DNA of 64,000 nucleotides, taken from positions 26,742,398 to 26,806,397 of the forward strand of contig NC_030858.1 in the NCBI RefSeq assembly GCF_000208745.1, in the 5' to 3' direction. A program made the translations under genes and the position numbers. The DNA is from Theobroma cacao. Its lineage: Eukaryota; Streptophyta; Magnoliopsida; Malvales; Malvaceae. How positions within the stretch are numbered: the stretch's first letter is position 1; the number at the start of each line of letters is the position of its first letter. The notes under the pieces were generated by a model. That model was not told where the DNA came from. It did no database searches and saw only the letters and a list, made by a program, of their open reading frames with translations. This document shows positions 36,501 through 47,339 of the stretch, piece after piece.

Positions 36501-38179
36501 TAGTGCTTACTTATGTATCTAGGCGAATGACACATGTGCTTCTTTCTCTGGTGTTATGACCTAATGGTTTTTGACTTGTTGGTTGGGAAGCAATTGAGAC
36601 AGGCTAGGTTTACTCTGCTGGGTTCCAACTTTACATTTGGGTCAATAAGGAAACATTTTATAATTTTAGTCTTGATTTCTGTTCATAAATTTATACTCCC
36701 TTGTGACTGGCTCAATGATACATAGAGAGTTGAATTTGTCTGTGGTGTGCAGGACATGAGTGCTTCCCTGCACCCCTTAATGCAATGTTGACAACTAGTT
36801 TTGCCTTGTGTATGCATTGAGTGCGGTGCAGGACATCAGTCGTTCCTTCTTGTACCCCTTAATGCAATGTTGACAACTAGTTATGTCTTGTGTATGCCTT
36901 GAGTGCAGTTTGTCCATATTGAACACAATGTAGTAAAATTTGATGATTTAAGTGGTAATAATTCTAATTTTTTACTTCTCTTTTTGTTTATATCAGCATG
37001 GATAGTGGAGGTTGCTGAGCGTACTGCTTCTTTGGTTGCAAGATGGCAGGGAGTTGGCTTTACTCATGGTGTTCTGAACACTGACAACATGAGCATTTTG
37101 GGTCTCACCATTGATTATGGTCCTTTTGGATTTTTGGATGCTTTTGATCCAAGTTACACACCAAATACTACAGATCTTCCTGGGAGAAGATACTGCTTTG
37201 CAAATCAGCCTGATATTGGCTTATGGAATATTGCACAATTTGCCTCAACTTTGATGGCTGCGCATTTGATAAATGATAAAGAAGCAAACTATGCCATGGA
37301 AAGGTATGTCTAATTTAGAGTTCTCTCTTCGTTGTAATAATGCTAAAAATCTTCTGTTATGGACCACTTATACATTACCTTGTTGCAGGTATGGGACAAA
37401 ATTTATGGATGATTATCAAGCTATAATAAGCCAAAAGCTTGGCCTCCAAAAATACAATAAACAGCTTGTCAATAAACTTCTTAATAATTTGGCTGTTGAT
37501 AAAGTGGATTACACGAATTTCTTTCGGTCACTTTCCAATATCAAAGCAGATCCTGGCATTCCAGAAGATGAGTTATTGGTGCCACTGAAGGCTGTTCTGC
37601 TAGATATTGGCAGGGAACGCAAGGAGGCATGGGTCAGTTGGGTACAATCCTATATACAAGAGGTACAATGGTATTTTGGTCACGTGAATATACACACACT
37701 GAGATGTGTGTGTGAATTACTATCCTATAAACTGGTGTTGAAGTTTTTAAACTCCAAAAATGGGTTTATAGGGTTGCCATATGTCTATTTAGTAATTATT
37801 CTAGTTTATTAGTCTCTGTTATTGTAGCCAAACTGGTGTTGATAAGTAAACAAAGTTGTGTTCCTCATTTTCCAATTTGTTGTAGCAACTGCGGAAAATC
37901 TCACAAGATATCTTTTTTCTGCAGCTTGTTGCCAGTGGCATCTCAGATGAGGAGAGGAAAGCTTCAATGGACTCAGTGAACCCTAAATATGTTCTCAGGA
38001 ACTATCTATGCCAGAGTGCTATTGATGCAGCTGAACTTGGTGACTTCAGAGAGGTTCGAAGGCTGCTAAAAGTAATGGAGCGGCCATATGATGAGCAACC
38101 GGGAATGGAAAAATATGCGCGCTTGCCTCCAGCATGGGCTTATCGGCCTGGTGTTTGCATGCTGTCTTGTTCTTCATGA
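33591..38179 (+). CDS. SELO: Selenoprotein O homologue (AMPylating pseudokinase), organelle-targeted
   Basis: Eight exons: 33591-33983, 34307-34416, 35347-35403, 35491-35790, 35909-36156, 36997-37303, 37389-37662 and 37925-38179. All junctions are GT-AG and join in frame to 647 aa. The Ser/Arg-rich, acid-poor N terminus (~1-55) looks like a transit peptide; a second in-frame Met at 60 could give a shorter form. SelO/YdiU motifs are [18 protein letters not shown] (194-211), [13 protein letters not shown] (227-239), [15 protein letters not shown] (391-405) and DYGPFGFLD (409-417), the nucleotide- and metal-binding parts of the inverted-ATP kinase fold. The family transfers AMP to Ser/Thr/Tyr and acts in mitochondrial redox control. 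Cys645, third from the end, occupies the place of selenocysteine in animal SelO; TGA is only the final stop. Intron 5 holds a 79-bp tandem duplication. Confidence 0.96.
34790..34803. repeat. Poly-G run in SELO intron 2
   Basis: About 14 consecutive G, an unstable homopolymer where sequencing length errors are likely. It lies within intron 2 and does not affect the CDS. Confidence 0.85.
36747..36905 (+). repeat. Tandem duplication, 79 bp x 2, in SELO intron 5
   Basis: Units start at 36747 and 36826 with GTGCAGGACAT and share TTAATGCAATGTTGACAACT. A third partial start (GTGCAGTTTG) follows near 36904. Each start carries an AG that resembles a splice acceptor, but the true acceptor is at 36996. 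Confidence 0.88.
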
Positions 38180-40212
38180 TTTTATTAGTTGGCTATGTTA
38201 TACAAAATTAGAAATACCAAAAAAAGGAAGAGTGCACCTTTGTATATAATAGTGGAGAAATTTTTTATTTAGCTTTTCACCCCCTTATGCAATAAAGTGT
38301 AGTAATGCTTGTATACCAGTGGGGACAGCATTTACTTCACTCTGTAGTGCATATCTATGCTATAACCATGGCATTAGCTTCTCATATCTATTGCCCATTT
38401 GTTGTAATGGTATGCTAGAGAAAAGAAAAAAACTACCGGGAAACCTTGACGCTCAAAGTGGGAGGGTCCATTTCCCCCCTCGTCGTTCTATTTCGCAGTT
38501 GCTGGTCCATCTTAATCCTTGTCACGTTTGACTATCCTAGCTTTTGAACTGGAATGCATAAATTGAAATTATATTTTCAGCAGAGTGCATATGTCACGTG
38601 TCTTGGTTACCAATCTCTCCAATAGGTGAAGGAAGGAAAGTTCCTATTTATATGTTTAAGGGATCAAGGATATTTTATTACAGATAATTGTGTACGATTT
38701 TCATTTTCTACTTACATCTTGATATTTTTATTTCGATTGATTTTTATTTACAAATTCAAGACTCTCTCTGTCTCTCTTATTGATGCGGCATCTAGATGTC
38801 CAGGCAATGGTAATCTTTGTAAATTAATATTATTATATTTTCAGTAGCGTGTTTACAAAAGTAAATAGCAAATTTAAATTTGGCTTTGGATGTAGCTCCG
38901 CTCCTCTCCAGTGCATGTATCGGATCTTGACACGTTGGCTACTACAAAGCCAACGCTCCCAAATTGACGATCCAGCGGAGCAGAGAGGAGAGCTGCATCA
39001 CCCAGCGATAGACAAACATAAAAAATAAAACGAAGACTGTGAAGATTGGACTTGGAGGAATCGTCTCTTTTTTCTCTGTCTAAAATTGATAATAACTCCT
39101 GATTCCGGCCCCTTTTGGATTCTCTTGATTTTAATTAATGCATGAAAGCTCAACCATTGACTTTATATGCTGACAAATGTCAAGATCTGAAAACAGAGTG
39201 GCCTCTTCCGTCCGTGTGAAAGCGTCATTGCAGAGGCTTAAATCATCTCCCTCAGAGTTTTGATTACTGTGCTTTGCAAATATAGGAGGTAGGTAAGGTT
39301 CTTTTTTTTTGTTGCTGCTTCTCATTTGATTTCGTCATTTCTTGCGCCATAGTGTAAAATACTAAATCTTCTCCCCCGATTCTTAATACCCACATTCAGT
39401 TTTGCTGAAACGTGTACAAGTGTATGAGGAAATGCTTCTATGAGTTGTCAAGTAAAAGCAAATCTGAATTTCTGGGCATAGTTTTCTTATTCTTTTGATG
39501 GGTTTGCTAATGAATTGAAAGATGTTTGAATGTTACTTCCACAACCTCCAAAAGTTTCCATTTTTGTTAATGGCAAACGTAAATAGAGACGCTCCATGGT
39601 CGTAATATTAAAGCTTAGTACTCTCTTTTTGTTTGTAGTAAGTTTCTTTGCAGTTGAAACACTTGTCATACGCAACTTGACATAACTCTTTTCAATTCCA
39701 AACTAGATTTGGGAGGGGAGGGGAGGGGAGGGAAGGGGTGTTCTGTTTCCGCCTTAATGCTCCACTTTCTTAAACATGTTTCACTATTCAATTCTCTCCT
39801 TCAAGCCTTTACCTCCCTAGACTATGTTTTAGATGTGCTAAACACGAAATTGCTGCGACCTGCACAACGACGATTTCATTCTGACTCTCATCTTTGTTTT
39901 TGTTTTGTTCAATCACATCAAATTCCTTGGAACTTCAGATGCCCTAAAGCATCTGTTAATTTATCTTGACTATGGTCATTTCAATGCTCATATTGTTTTC
40001 TAATTGCCTAAAAAGTTTTTTACCATTAGGCTGTTTTACAAATTAAACGATAACTTAAATGTTGCATATGAAGAACTGCCTTTGCTCTCCCTTTTGGGAT
40101 CAGATGGTGACGGTAGTAGTTTTTTATTCTGTACTGGATAGTTGAATGTGATCACAATAGTTGAAATGATGAATCAAGGAAATGTGGTTAATCATGTCGC
40201 ATTCCACAGGGA
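38180..40212. other. SELO-LIP2 intergenic region
   Basis: Holds the SELO 3'UTR, an imperfect hairpin at 38887-39003, a G-rich run (GGGAG repeats near 39712-39737) and presumably the LIP2 promoter and leader. A plausible splice acceptor (GCATTCCACAG) ends at 40210, just before the LIP2 ATG, so an upstream non-coding exon is likely; its donor was not fixed. Confidence 0.45.
38887..39003. repeat. Imperfect inverted repeat (hairpin, ~117 bp)
   Basis: Left arm GGATGTAGCTCCGCTCCTCT pairs with right arm sequence around 38975-39000 (GGAGCAGAGAGGAGAGCTGC), with bulges. The inner stem is perfect for seven bases (GTTGGCT 38934-38940, AGCCAAC 38948-38954) around a 7-base loop. It could be a MITE or a microRNA-like foldback; no family was recognised. 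Confidence 0.55.
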
Positions 40213-40920
40213 ATGAGAGGTCCACGAAATCTTGAGGTGTGGAAGATGGGCGTTGTCAACTACTTGGATGCACTTAAGCTGCAGGAGAAGCTGGTCTCTG
40301 ATAGAAAAATTTGTAAGATTCCAGATACTCTCCTGTCCCTGCAACATCCTCCAACATATACCCTTGGCAAACGGCGAACTGATCACAATTTGTTAATACC
40401 TGTGTCTGAATTGAAACAAATGGGAGCTGAACTTCATTATACACAAAGGGGAGGAGACATTACATTTCATGGTCCTCGTCAAGCCATCTTATACCCTGTT
40501 ATTTCTCTTCGGGAAATTGGGCTTGGTGCTAGGAATTATGTAGAGAAACTTGAGTTAACTATGATTGAATTAGCATCTTTGTATGGTGTGAAGGCATGTG
40601 CTGGACAAAAGGGTGAGACAGGGGTTTGGGTTGGAGACAGAAAGATTGGTGCAATTGGTGTCCGGATATCGTATGGAGTCACCTCTCATGGGTTGGCATT
40701 CAACATTGATCCTGACTTGAAGTATTTTAAACATATTGTACCTTGCGGGATTGGAGATAAAGAAGTTACATCTTTGAGAAGGGAGACAGGTGCTGTGCTT
40801 CCTGCTGAAGAAGTAATTCATGAGCAGTTAATTTCTTGTTTTGCAAGACTCTTTGGTTATAGTAGTATCACATGGAAGGAGAGTCCCTTGATATTGCCTG
40901 ATAATGAAGAAATTGAGTGA
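40213..40920 (+). CDS. LIP2: Octanoyltransferase (lipoyl(octanoyl) transferase), mitochondrial type
   Basis: A single uninterrupted frame of 235 aa. It begins MRGPRNLEVWKMGVVNY, matching the start of plant mitochondrial LIP2. The LipB signature RGGDITFHGPRQAILYPV spans 79-96. GDRKIGAIGVRIS (141-153) carries the catalytic Lys144, THSG-type TSHG follows at 157-160, and PCGI (177-180) carries catalytic Cys178. The enzyme moves octanoyl from acyl-carrier protein to lipoyl domains of pyruvate dehydrogenase, glycine-cleavage H protein and related complexes, before sulfur insertion by lipoyl synthase. The length is normal for the family. No cleavable presequence is evident beyond the basic N terminus. 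An acceptor-like CAG three bases before the ATG suggests a leader intron. Downstream of SELO on the same strand but separated by 2 kb, so transcribed independently. Confidence 0.96.
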   Translation: MRGPRNLEVWKMGVVNYLDALKLQEKLVSDRKICKIPDTLLSLQHPPTYTLGKRRTDHNLLIPVSELKQMGAELHYTQRGGDITFHGPRQAILYPVISLREIGLGARNYVEKLELTMIELASLYGVKACAGQKGETGVWVGDRKIGAIGVRISYGVTSHGLAFNIDPDLKYFKHIVPCGIGDKEVTSLRRETGAVLPAEEVIHEQLISCFARLFGYSSITWKESPLILPDNEEIE

Positions 40921-43289
40921 GTTGTAACTTATAATACGTGAAATGATCTCACTATGTAACCTTTGATTAATATATTCATGGGAGAAAATTAATCAAAATT
41001 GTTGGTTTCATTCTGTGCCTGAAAGGTGAATCCAAATTAGAGATCCTCAGTGATGTTGGAATCAGGACGGCTAGAAGATATTAGCAACGTTGAAGGATGT
41101 CTACTGTGTCCTCCCATCCAGGTATAAAGTGGGTGACATGCTTTAGGATGCCTTGAAAACTTTTTTATTCTTATTTAAAAAATGGATTGAATGGTCTGCT
41201 GAATGAGTGAAATTCACTTTCCCTGCTCTCTGCAGCATTCCCCAATTCATCGTCTTTTGGCCAGACAAAGAATTACTGGAAAACCAATATTAAATTTGTA
41301 TAGAGAAACCAAAACAATTATAAAAAATAACTAGTTACACTTTTTAACATTTAAAATTGAGTGATGAACCAATACAAATATGTTCTTCCATTTCAAAAAT
41401 CAGAAATTACAATTTGGTTCAAAATTTTTTAAAAGCTGAAAATTTTAAATATATTTATTTAATTTTTTGTTGGTTTAAAGTTTATGATGTTTTGAGTTTA
41501 AGTTTTTAGGTTGCAAACTGTAAATTCAATTTAACATTAACTTTATCTGTATTAAACTTATACTAAAAAGGGAATCAGATTAGCTAAAAATTGAAGTAGT
41601 TAAAGCAACGCTTATTTGTTTATTATGAATTAGAATTTTGTACTTGCAACTGTCATGTCAACATTTCGTGATAACTCCCTTAGAAATCAAATCCATAGGA
41701 TTAGAACTCATGGAATGGAACCTAAGCTTGTATGCAACTAGTGTTTGATCCAGGTTGTTTTACTCCAGAAAATCATATTGCCTACATGAATGAAACACTG
41801 CTCAAGTAAATTTGGTACCATTTGACCAACATAAGAGTGTGGGTTAACTTGGAAGCCTATACTGTGACGTCTACTCTGGTTCTGACAAAATGAACATGGT
41901 TCTTGCAATCTATTCACATGTTCTTACTTTTCATAGGGATCCTTCAAATACAGCTCTCAGGAGTCCTTTTGACCAGATCTTATATTAATGGGTTTCGTAT
42001 TCTATCACCATGACCATTCCTAAGGAGATGGGACTAGAATGTTTATGTTAACTTTCCCTCTTTCTATTTTATTTGATTGCTGACTAATCAGTGATGCGGC
42101 ATCATAAAGTTTTTNNNNNNNNNNNNNNNNNNNNNNNNNNNNNNNNNNNNNNNNNNNNNNNNNNNNNGGGGGGGGGGGGGGGTGTGGGGTGGGGAAAGGA
42201 AAACCTGCCAAAATTAGAAAAGAAAAAGATCTTTTCAACATGCTTTTAGTTTGTTAATAATGTCTGGCAGCTGTATAATTTAAATTGTCACCAACTTGAA
42301 ACCATGTTCCTGATAAACTTAATCAAGGAAAAAGATTACTTTTATGTGTGAGAAAAGTCACTGATGAGAAAAGATGTAGATCCTTGGTAGAACCCCAAAT
42401 CCCAGATGGTAAAATTAGAAGAGTAAACAGAGCATTTTCCTTGAAGATAAATGTTTGCAGAAAGCAGGATTACCCAGCTAACTTTAGCTGTTTTTGTTAA
42501 CACTTAATACAGATACAAAAAACTGATTACTAATTTAATAAACAAGGTAAGGCAGACAAATGATGCAACTGATTTGGTCTCATGTGATAGGTCACATGAC
42601 ACATGTTATCTAATATTTGAGGATTCCAGAAAAGTCAGAGAAATGTACTACTCAATTCAGTATCACATGATGAGCTGCTTCCAAGTTCCAACCCATTAAA
42701 CAACAAAGAAAATGAATAAGAATTATAATATATCTAATCAAGAAGATGTTACCGAAGGTCAGTCAAATTTGTGCTTCTATAAAATCCTTATGTATTATTA
42801 GTGGAAATCCCAACATGCACTTTATGATTATTTTATAGCCTTACTGGCCTACTTTGCTGTCATTAATTTTCTCTTATCTAAATTAATGTTTGGTTATAAC
42901 TGTGTTGCTAATGATTTTTTGCTTATGAGTATCTTTGTTCCAGTTATCACAGAACCTGATTGTAAGTAGTTTCCATCTACCTTTCAAAACCAGACAAGTT
43001 AAATATGCCATAACCCTGGTTAAATAGCTATGGTATTGAATTTATTCTAAAGACATGATACCTAGTCAGGATAGGAATATTCAACTTCAAAACAGGTTTT
43101 AATTAGGAAAGGGGTAATTTTCTAGTTATATATTAATATCTATATCTATGTATGTATGTTACACTTGTGTATAAGACTTTAGAAGAACCAACATGTAACA
43201 CATGCACGGTCACCTTTCCTGAAGGTATCTGTGAATGTCTTAGCGCCAAAGTCATCTCTGTTACATTTCTTCTCCAACTGAACAACACT
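40921..43289. other. Intergenic region with assembly gap
   Basis: LIP2 3'UTR, then A/T-rich sequence without recognisable genes. The gap at 42115-42167 interrupts it. The last ~200 bases contain TATATATTAATA (43128-43139), a possible TATA region for the downstream peptide gene. Confidence 0.45.
42115..42167. other. Assembly gap (53 N) followed by poly-G
   Basis: 53 undetermined bases, followed at once by about 15 G and more G-rich sequence. The missing part is probably an extended homopolymer. Confidence 0.98.
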
Positions 43290-43553
43290 ATGAAATCCAT
43301 TCATAGAGCTTTGTTTGCTGTCTTTGCCTTACTACTCTTTCACTTACTCATCTGTTCTCCACTCTCCCTCCACTGTTGCAGCAACACTCATCCAAGAGTT
43401 AGAAATCAACCGAGGAGATTGCTAGGTTCTTTTGCTTCTATTTCTGCGAATCTAAACAAGTTGAGTAGAGCCATTCAAGATCCAAAGAAAGCTGTGGAGG
43501 CAAGTCTAAGGAAAGCACCGCCGAGTGCTTCAAATCCCACCCAAAACAAGTAA
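43290..43553 (+). CDS. Small secreted peptide precursor, IDA/CLE-like tail
   Basis: 87 aa, single exon. Residues 1-26 form a textbook signal peptide: basic KSIHR, then a hydrophobic core (ALFAVFALLLFHLLICS). A variable basic middle with RR at 42-43 follows, then a C-terminal block starting after RK (74-75): APPSASNPTQNK. This architecture (signal peptide, variable region, short Pro/Ser-rich C-terminal motif after basic residues) is that of plant peptide hormones. The end resembles IDA/IDL (PPSAxxxxxN) and, with a one-residue shift, CLE (P-S-x-x-N-P-x-x-N). It fits neither perfectly, so no family is assigned. The ATG at 43290 is chosen because the hydrophobic signal starts there; upstream codons in frame (from 43152) show no coding character. 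TTATATATTAATA lies about 160 bases upstream. Confidence 0.68.
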   Translation: MKSIHRALFAVFALLLFHLLICSPLSLHCCSNTHPRVRNQPRRLLGSFASISANLNKLSRAIQDPKKAVEASLRKAPPSASNPTQNK

Positions 43554-45592
43554 CTCCAGTGTTATGTCAAGAGATTTAAGGAAGAAAGAGAAATCAAGTC
43601 TCAATTCTCTTTCAACAGTTTTGCAGTTTCCTTACATTTACCTTTTGATAGGTAGGAAAGTTGGATCTCGGATTTTTTTTTTCTTGCTCTGTATCCATAA
43701 ATTATTCAATATTTATTTATTTTTCCTGCAAGTCCTGTTTTGCAGTAGATTTAGAGGTGAGATATAAGTGTATTTACAGAACCCTGTCCCTGTAAATAAA
43801 ACATAAGAACGAAATAGTATAGTTTGTTTCAGAAGATCACCAGTTTTGTGCTGATGGTTTATGTGTTTTGTTTTGCTTGTTTTTCCACTGCTACTTTTGG
43901 CCTGAGTAATTTAATTTCTTTTTGCAGTGAAACTTTATGCGGAAATTGCAAGATGTAATTTGTACCATCTTTACTCTTGTTCTTCCCAGTTTCTTTACAT
44001 GTGACGAACAAAACAAGATTGGTGCTCTTATATTCTTTTTTGTTTAGGTTTTTAGGTAACATAATCCATGAGGCAGATCATGTAAACAAAACTACACGTG
44101 CTACCTTCCAATAACAGTAATGCAGCTAAAGATCCTTTTAGGTAGAGAATAAAACCTTCACAGCCTAAAGGGAATGTGGACTCTCCCTCCCTCTCCCTCT
44201 CCCTCTCCCTCTCTCTCACACGCACACACAACAGTATCTTTCCAGTTTATTGTCCTCTTCCACAGTGTTCATTTTCCTCCATCTAGCATATTAATTATCC
44301 TCTCAGCTGTGATTTATTGTTTCTCCCTGTTTCAAACTTCCAATGTCAGCTTTCTGTCATTACTTGATTCAAAGAAATGATTGCTTTATGATCAGATATA
44401 TATCTTTTCCAACTTAGTTTTTGATGGAGGTGTTCTGCAGAAGGAATTGTTCTGTTTCGCCAGGTTCGGTCCCAAGGGAAAAAATAGTTTTGCTTTCTAG
44501 TTTAAAGAGAAAGGGCTAGGCTGTAGAAGACCCCTATCTATACCTGCCCATTCTATGCATAAGATATTTGACTGATGTGTAGGCACATTCTGATATAACT
44601 AAAGTTCTTCCTGAATTCATAATGAGAAACTATAGCTCAAGTAGAAACATATGCCATTGAATATATTTTCATTTGACTAGTGATAAAAGTCAAAATCTAC
44701 TACAAAAGAAGTTTCATCTAATTGAAAGATCGCATCTCAGGACTGAAGGCATTATTAATATGATAGATAATCACATTTCTGAAGACAAAATTCTCATATC
44801 ATAGAATGATAAAATTGTACATAAAAATCATAAATGAAAATTCGAAAATGAAAAATGCAAACAGCGAAATACTTTCTCCTTGATATTAAGCTGGAACCAC
44901 TAAGCATTATGTTCAACGTCAGAAAAGCGCATTAGAAAGGGACATTGCTACCATTTTGACATTGGTTGTGATACTGTTTAAGTTACGTGAAGGAATGTTC
45001 TTTTTTCTAGTTACCATAAAAGCAATTAAGATGAATCAGTTAAAATGAACAGAATTCTTTGGTAGAGAGCGGAGACTTGTATAACAGCAAAACATGGCAA
45101 CATTTCATCTAATATACAAAAACAATGATAAAGCATTCTTAGAGGTGGAAAATGCCTTGGAGTCATCTTCCTTCGTTAGGTGAATATCAAAATGGGAAAG
45201 TTTGGAAGCTCTTATGATTGACCACTTTGTATGGAGAGTGTCCTAATTATTTTTTTCAACAGTCTTTGAACCTTGCAGCCTAGAAACCATTGGAGCATAG
45301 CCTAGTCTTCAGTTTGTTCTGTGAAGTAATTGCTTTGCAGTAGGAGTAATAGATGATAGCAGCTTTGGTGTGATAAAAATTTTAGATATCTTTCTTAATG
45401 GAGTGCAAAGTAGTTGGTTTCAGACAGGCTATATAATTTTTTCCAAAACAGAGCATGTAGCTAAAAGCTGAAATGCCACAACTGCTCCACATTGAAAGGT
45501 GCTTTAATTGGAGTTTATAGTGAGCTAATCTTATAGTGCATATCGTTATGAGAAACTTCAGTGTCGTGTTTTGGCTCCATGGGTATAGCAAA
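43554..45592. other. Intergenic region, no gene seen
   Basis: Peptide-gene 3'UTR, then a pyrimidine (CTCCCT)n microsatellite at ~44182-44217 and A/T-rich sequence up to the LTR element. No domain was recognised in the short frames. Confidence 0.4.
44182..44217. repeat. (CTCCCT)n microsatellite
   Basis: About six units of a C/T hexamer merging into CT and CA repeats. Confidence 0.85.
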
Positions 45593-46256
45593 TGTAGATA
45601 CTTGATTTTGATTAATATTTATTCTCTAAAGAATTATTTTACATCATAATATTGTATAGAGAATAATGACAATAATCATTACAAGTGAAGCATTACTTTA
45701 CACAGAACAATTAAAACAAGTGAAGTACTATTTCACGCAGAACAATTAGAACAAGTGAAATGCTACTTCATGCAGAACAACTAGAATAAGAGTAACACTA
45801 CTCCATGTGTAACAACTAATAATATTGAAATAATTACTTCACATGGATAACACTGAAAGCAATTCGAAATAAGTGGCAGGATTTATGGGTAACTTTCATC
45901 TTTGGATGTTCTGGAGAGTTTGGTTTGGTGGCTCAGACATGGAGGTAGTTAAGAAGTCTTTTTCTTAACGTTTTCCTGAGTACAAATGTTTCACCCTCCT
46001 ACCTTGTTCTCGTATACCTGTTTACATATACCTTGTTCTCGTATACCTATTTACATATACCTTCTTCTCTTGTACCTATTCATGTACAGCTTATTCTTTT
46101 GTACCTTTTCACGTATACCTTTTCTCTATTATCTTTTACTCGATAGCAAGTCTTATTATACCCAATTACAGTAACGATTACTCACATTAAAGCTTTTCAT
46201 AATAATGTCATTCATTGGACACGTTAAAGCCTATTCTTGAGTAACCGTCACTTTTT
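45593..46256 (+). repeat. Left LTR copy (truncated), with internal tandem repeats
   Basis: Aligns with 50935-51565. It contains four ~35-base units based on ACAAGTGAAGTACTATTTCAC (45680-45815) and four ~29-base units based on CTTGTTCTCGTATACCT (near 46002-46120). R and U5 are missing, as is any primer-binding site. Confidence 0.8.
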
Positions 46257-47339
46257 TATCGCTCATTTCTTGACCATAGCCTATTACTCACAAATTGGCC
46301 ATAGCTCTTATGCTTACTTATTTTAAGGGTTGAATTAATCTCTTTCGCATCAGGTTAGAGTTAATCTCCTTGATGTAAAGTTGAGAGATCCCTTTTATCT
46401 ACATACAATAATGCAAAATAGGAATAAGTATGCAACATGCGTATGATATTATTATTATTGCAAAAGAAAAAAAAAAGAATATGATATATCAATAACAAAG
46501 TACTAGTACGCAACATGCGTATGATATTATTACAAAAAAAATAAAAGATATGATATATCAATAACAAAGTACCAGCTCAAACGAGCTTTCAAAAAAAAAA
46601 ATAGTACAAGAGAAGCAAAAGCCTAGCCAACTACATACTCCATAAAGAAGAGTTACTATTTTTAATATTAGTAGACATCTAATTGTTCTTGGACTTCAAC
46701 TTCACACTTTCTCAGTGAAGTTATCTTTGTTGCAATGTCTTCTAACTCTTCATCGAAATCTCATAACATCTGTTACAATTCCTCTGGTGAAGTACTCATT
46801 AATGGAGCATGGGAAATGACTAGAATTCTACCCAACACTTCCATCATTAATCAAATGACATCCATGTTCTTAAAAAATGAGGTATTCCAAAATTCCCTTT
46901 CTATATTGAAAATTTGCTCCAAGTATTCCATGTATTTTGATAAAATTTGAAAACCATGGAAGTCGACTTTCTTACCACTTTGTTTAGTACATGTTACTTG
47001 AGTACCGAAACACTGTTGGCATCTTTGTGCGCTGGCATTGGGGAGTAAGAAGGATGAGAATTAATCGAAGTAACTCTAGCATCATTAGTAATAACTCCAA
47101 CATCATGAACAACCTCAATATTTGGAGTTGCTTCGATATTATCGATGACAACATCAAGAACAACTATAGCATCAACTCTAACATCAGGTACAACCTCAAC
47201 AGCAGGAATAACCACAATGTTGGGAACAACCTTAGTATTAGGAATAGCCTTATCTTGAATAACCTGGGTAGTAAGAATGATCTTAATTTCAAAAAAAAAA
47301 AAGATCAACATCAATTGGAGTAACACAGTAATATGTTAA

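Noticed and set aside
38177..38179. TGA as a selenocysteine codon in SELO
   Set aside because: It is the last codon of a family-typical C terminus, the Sec position is already Cys, and flowering plants lack the selenocysteine machinery.
46991..47326. Paired 110-codon frames on both strands
   Set aside because: Repetitive Asn- or Val/Ile-rich sequence; best explained as the degenerate acidic tail region of the mobile-domain pseudogene, not a separate gene.
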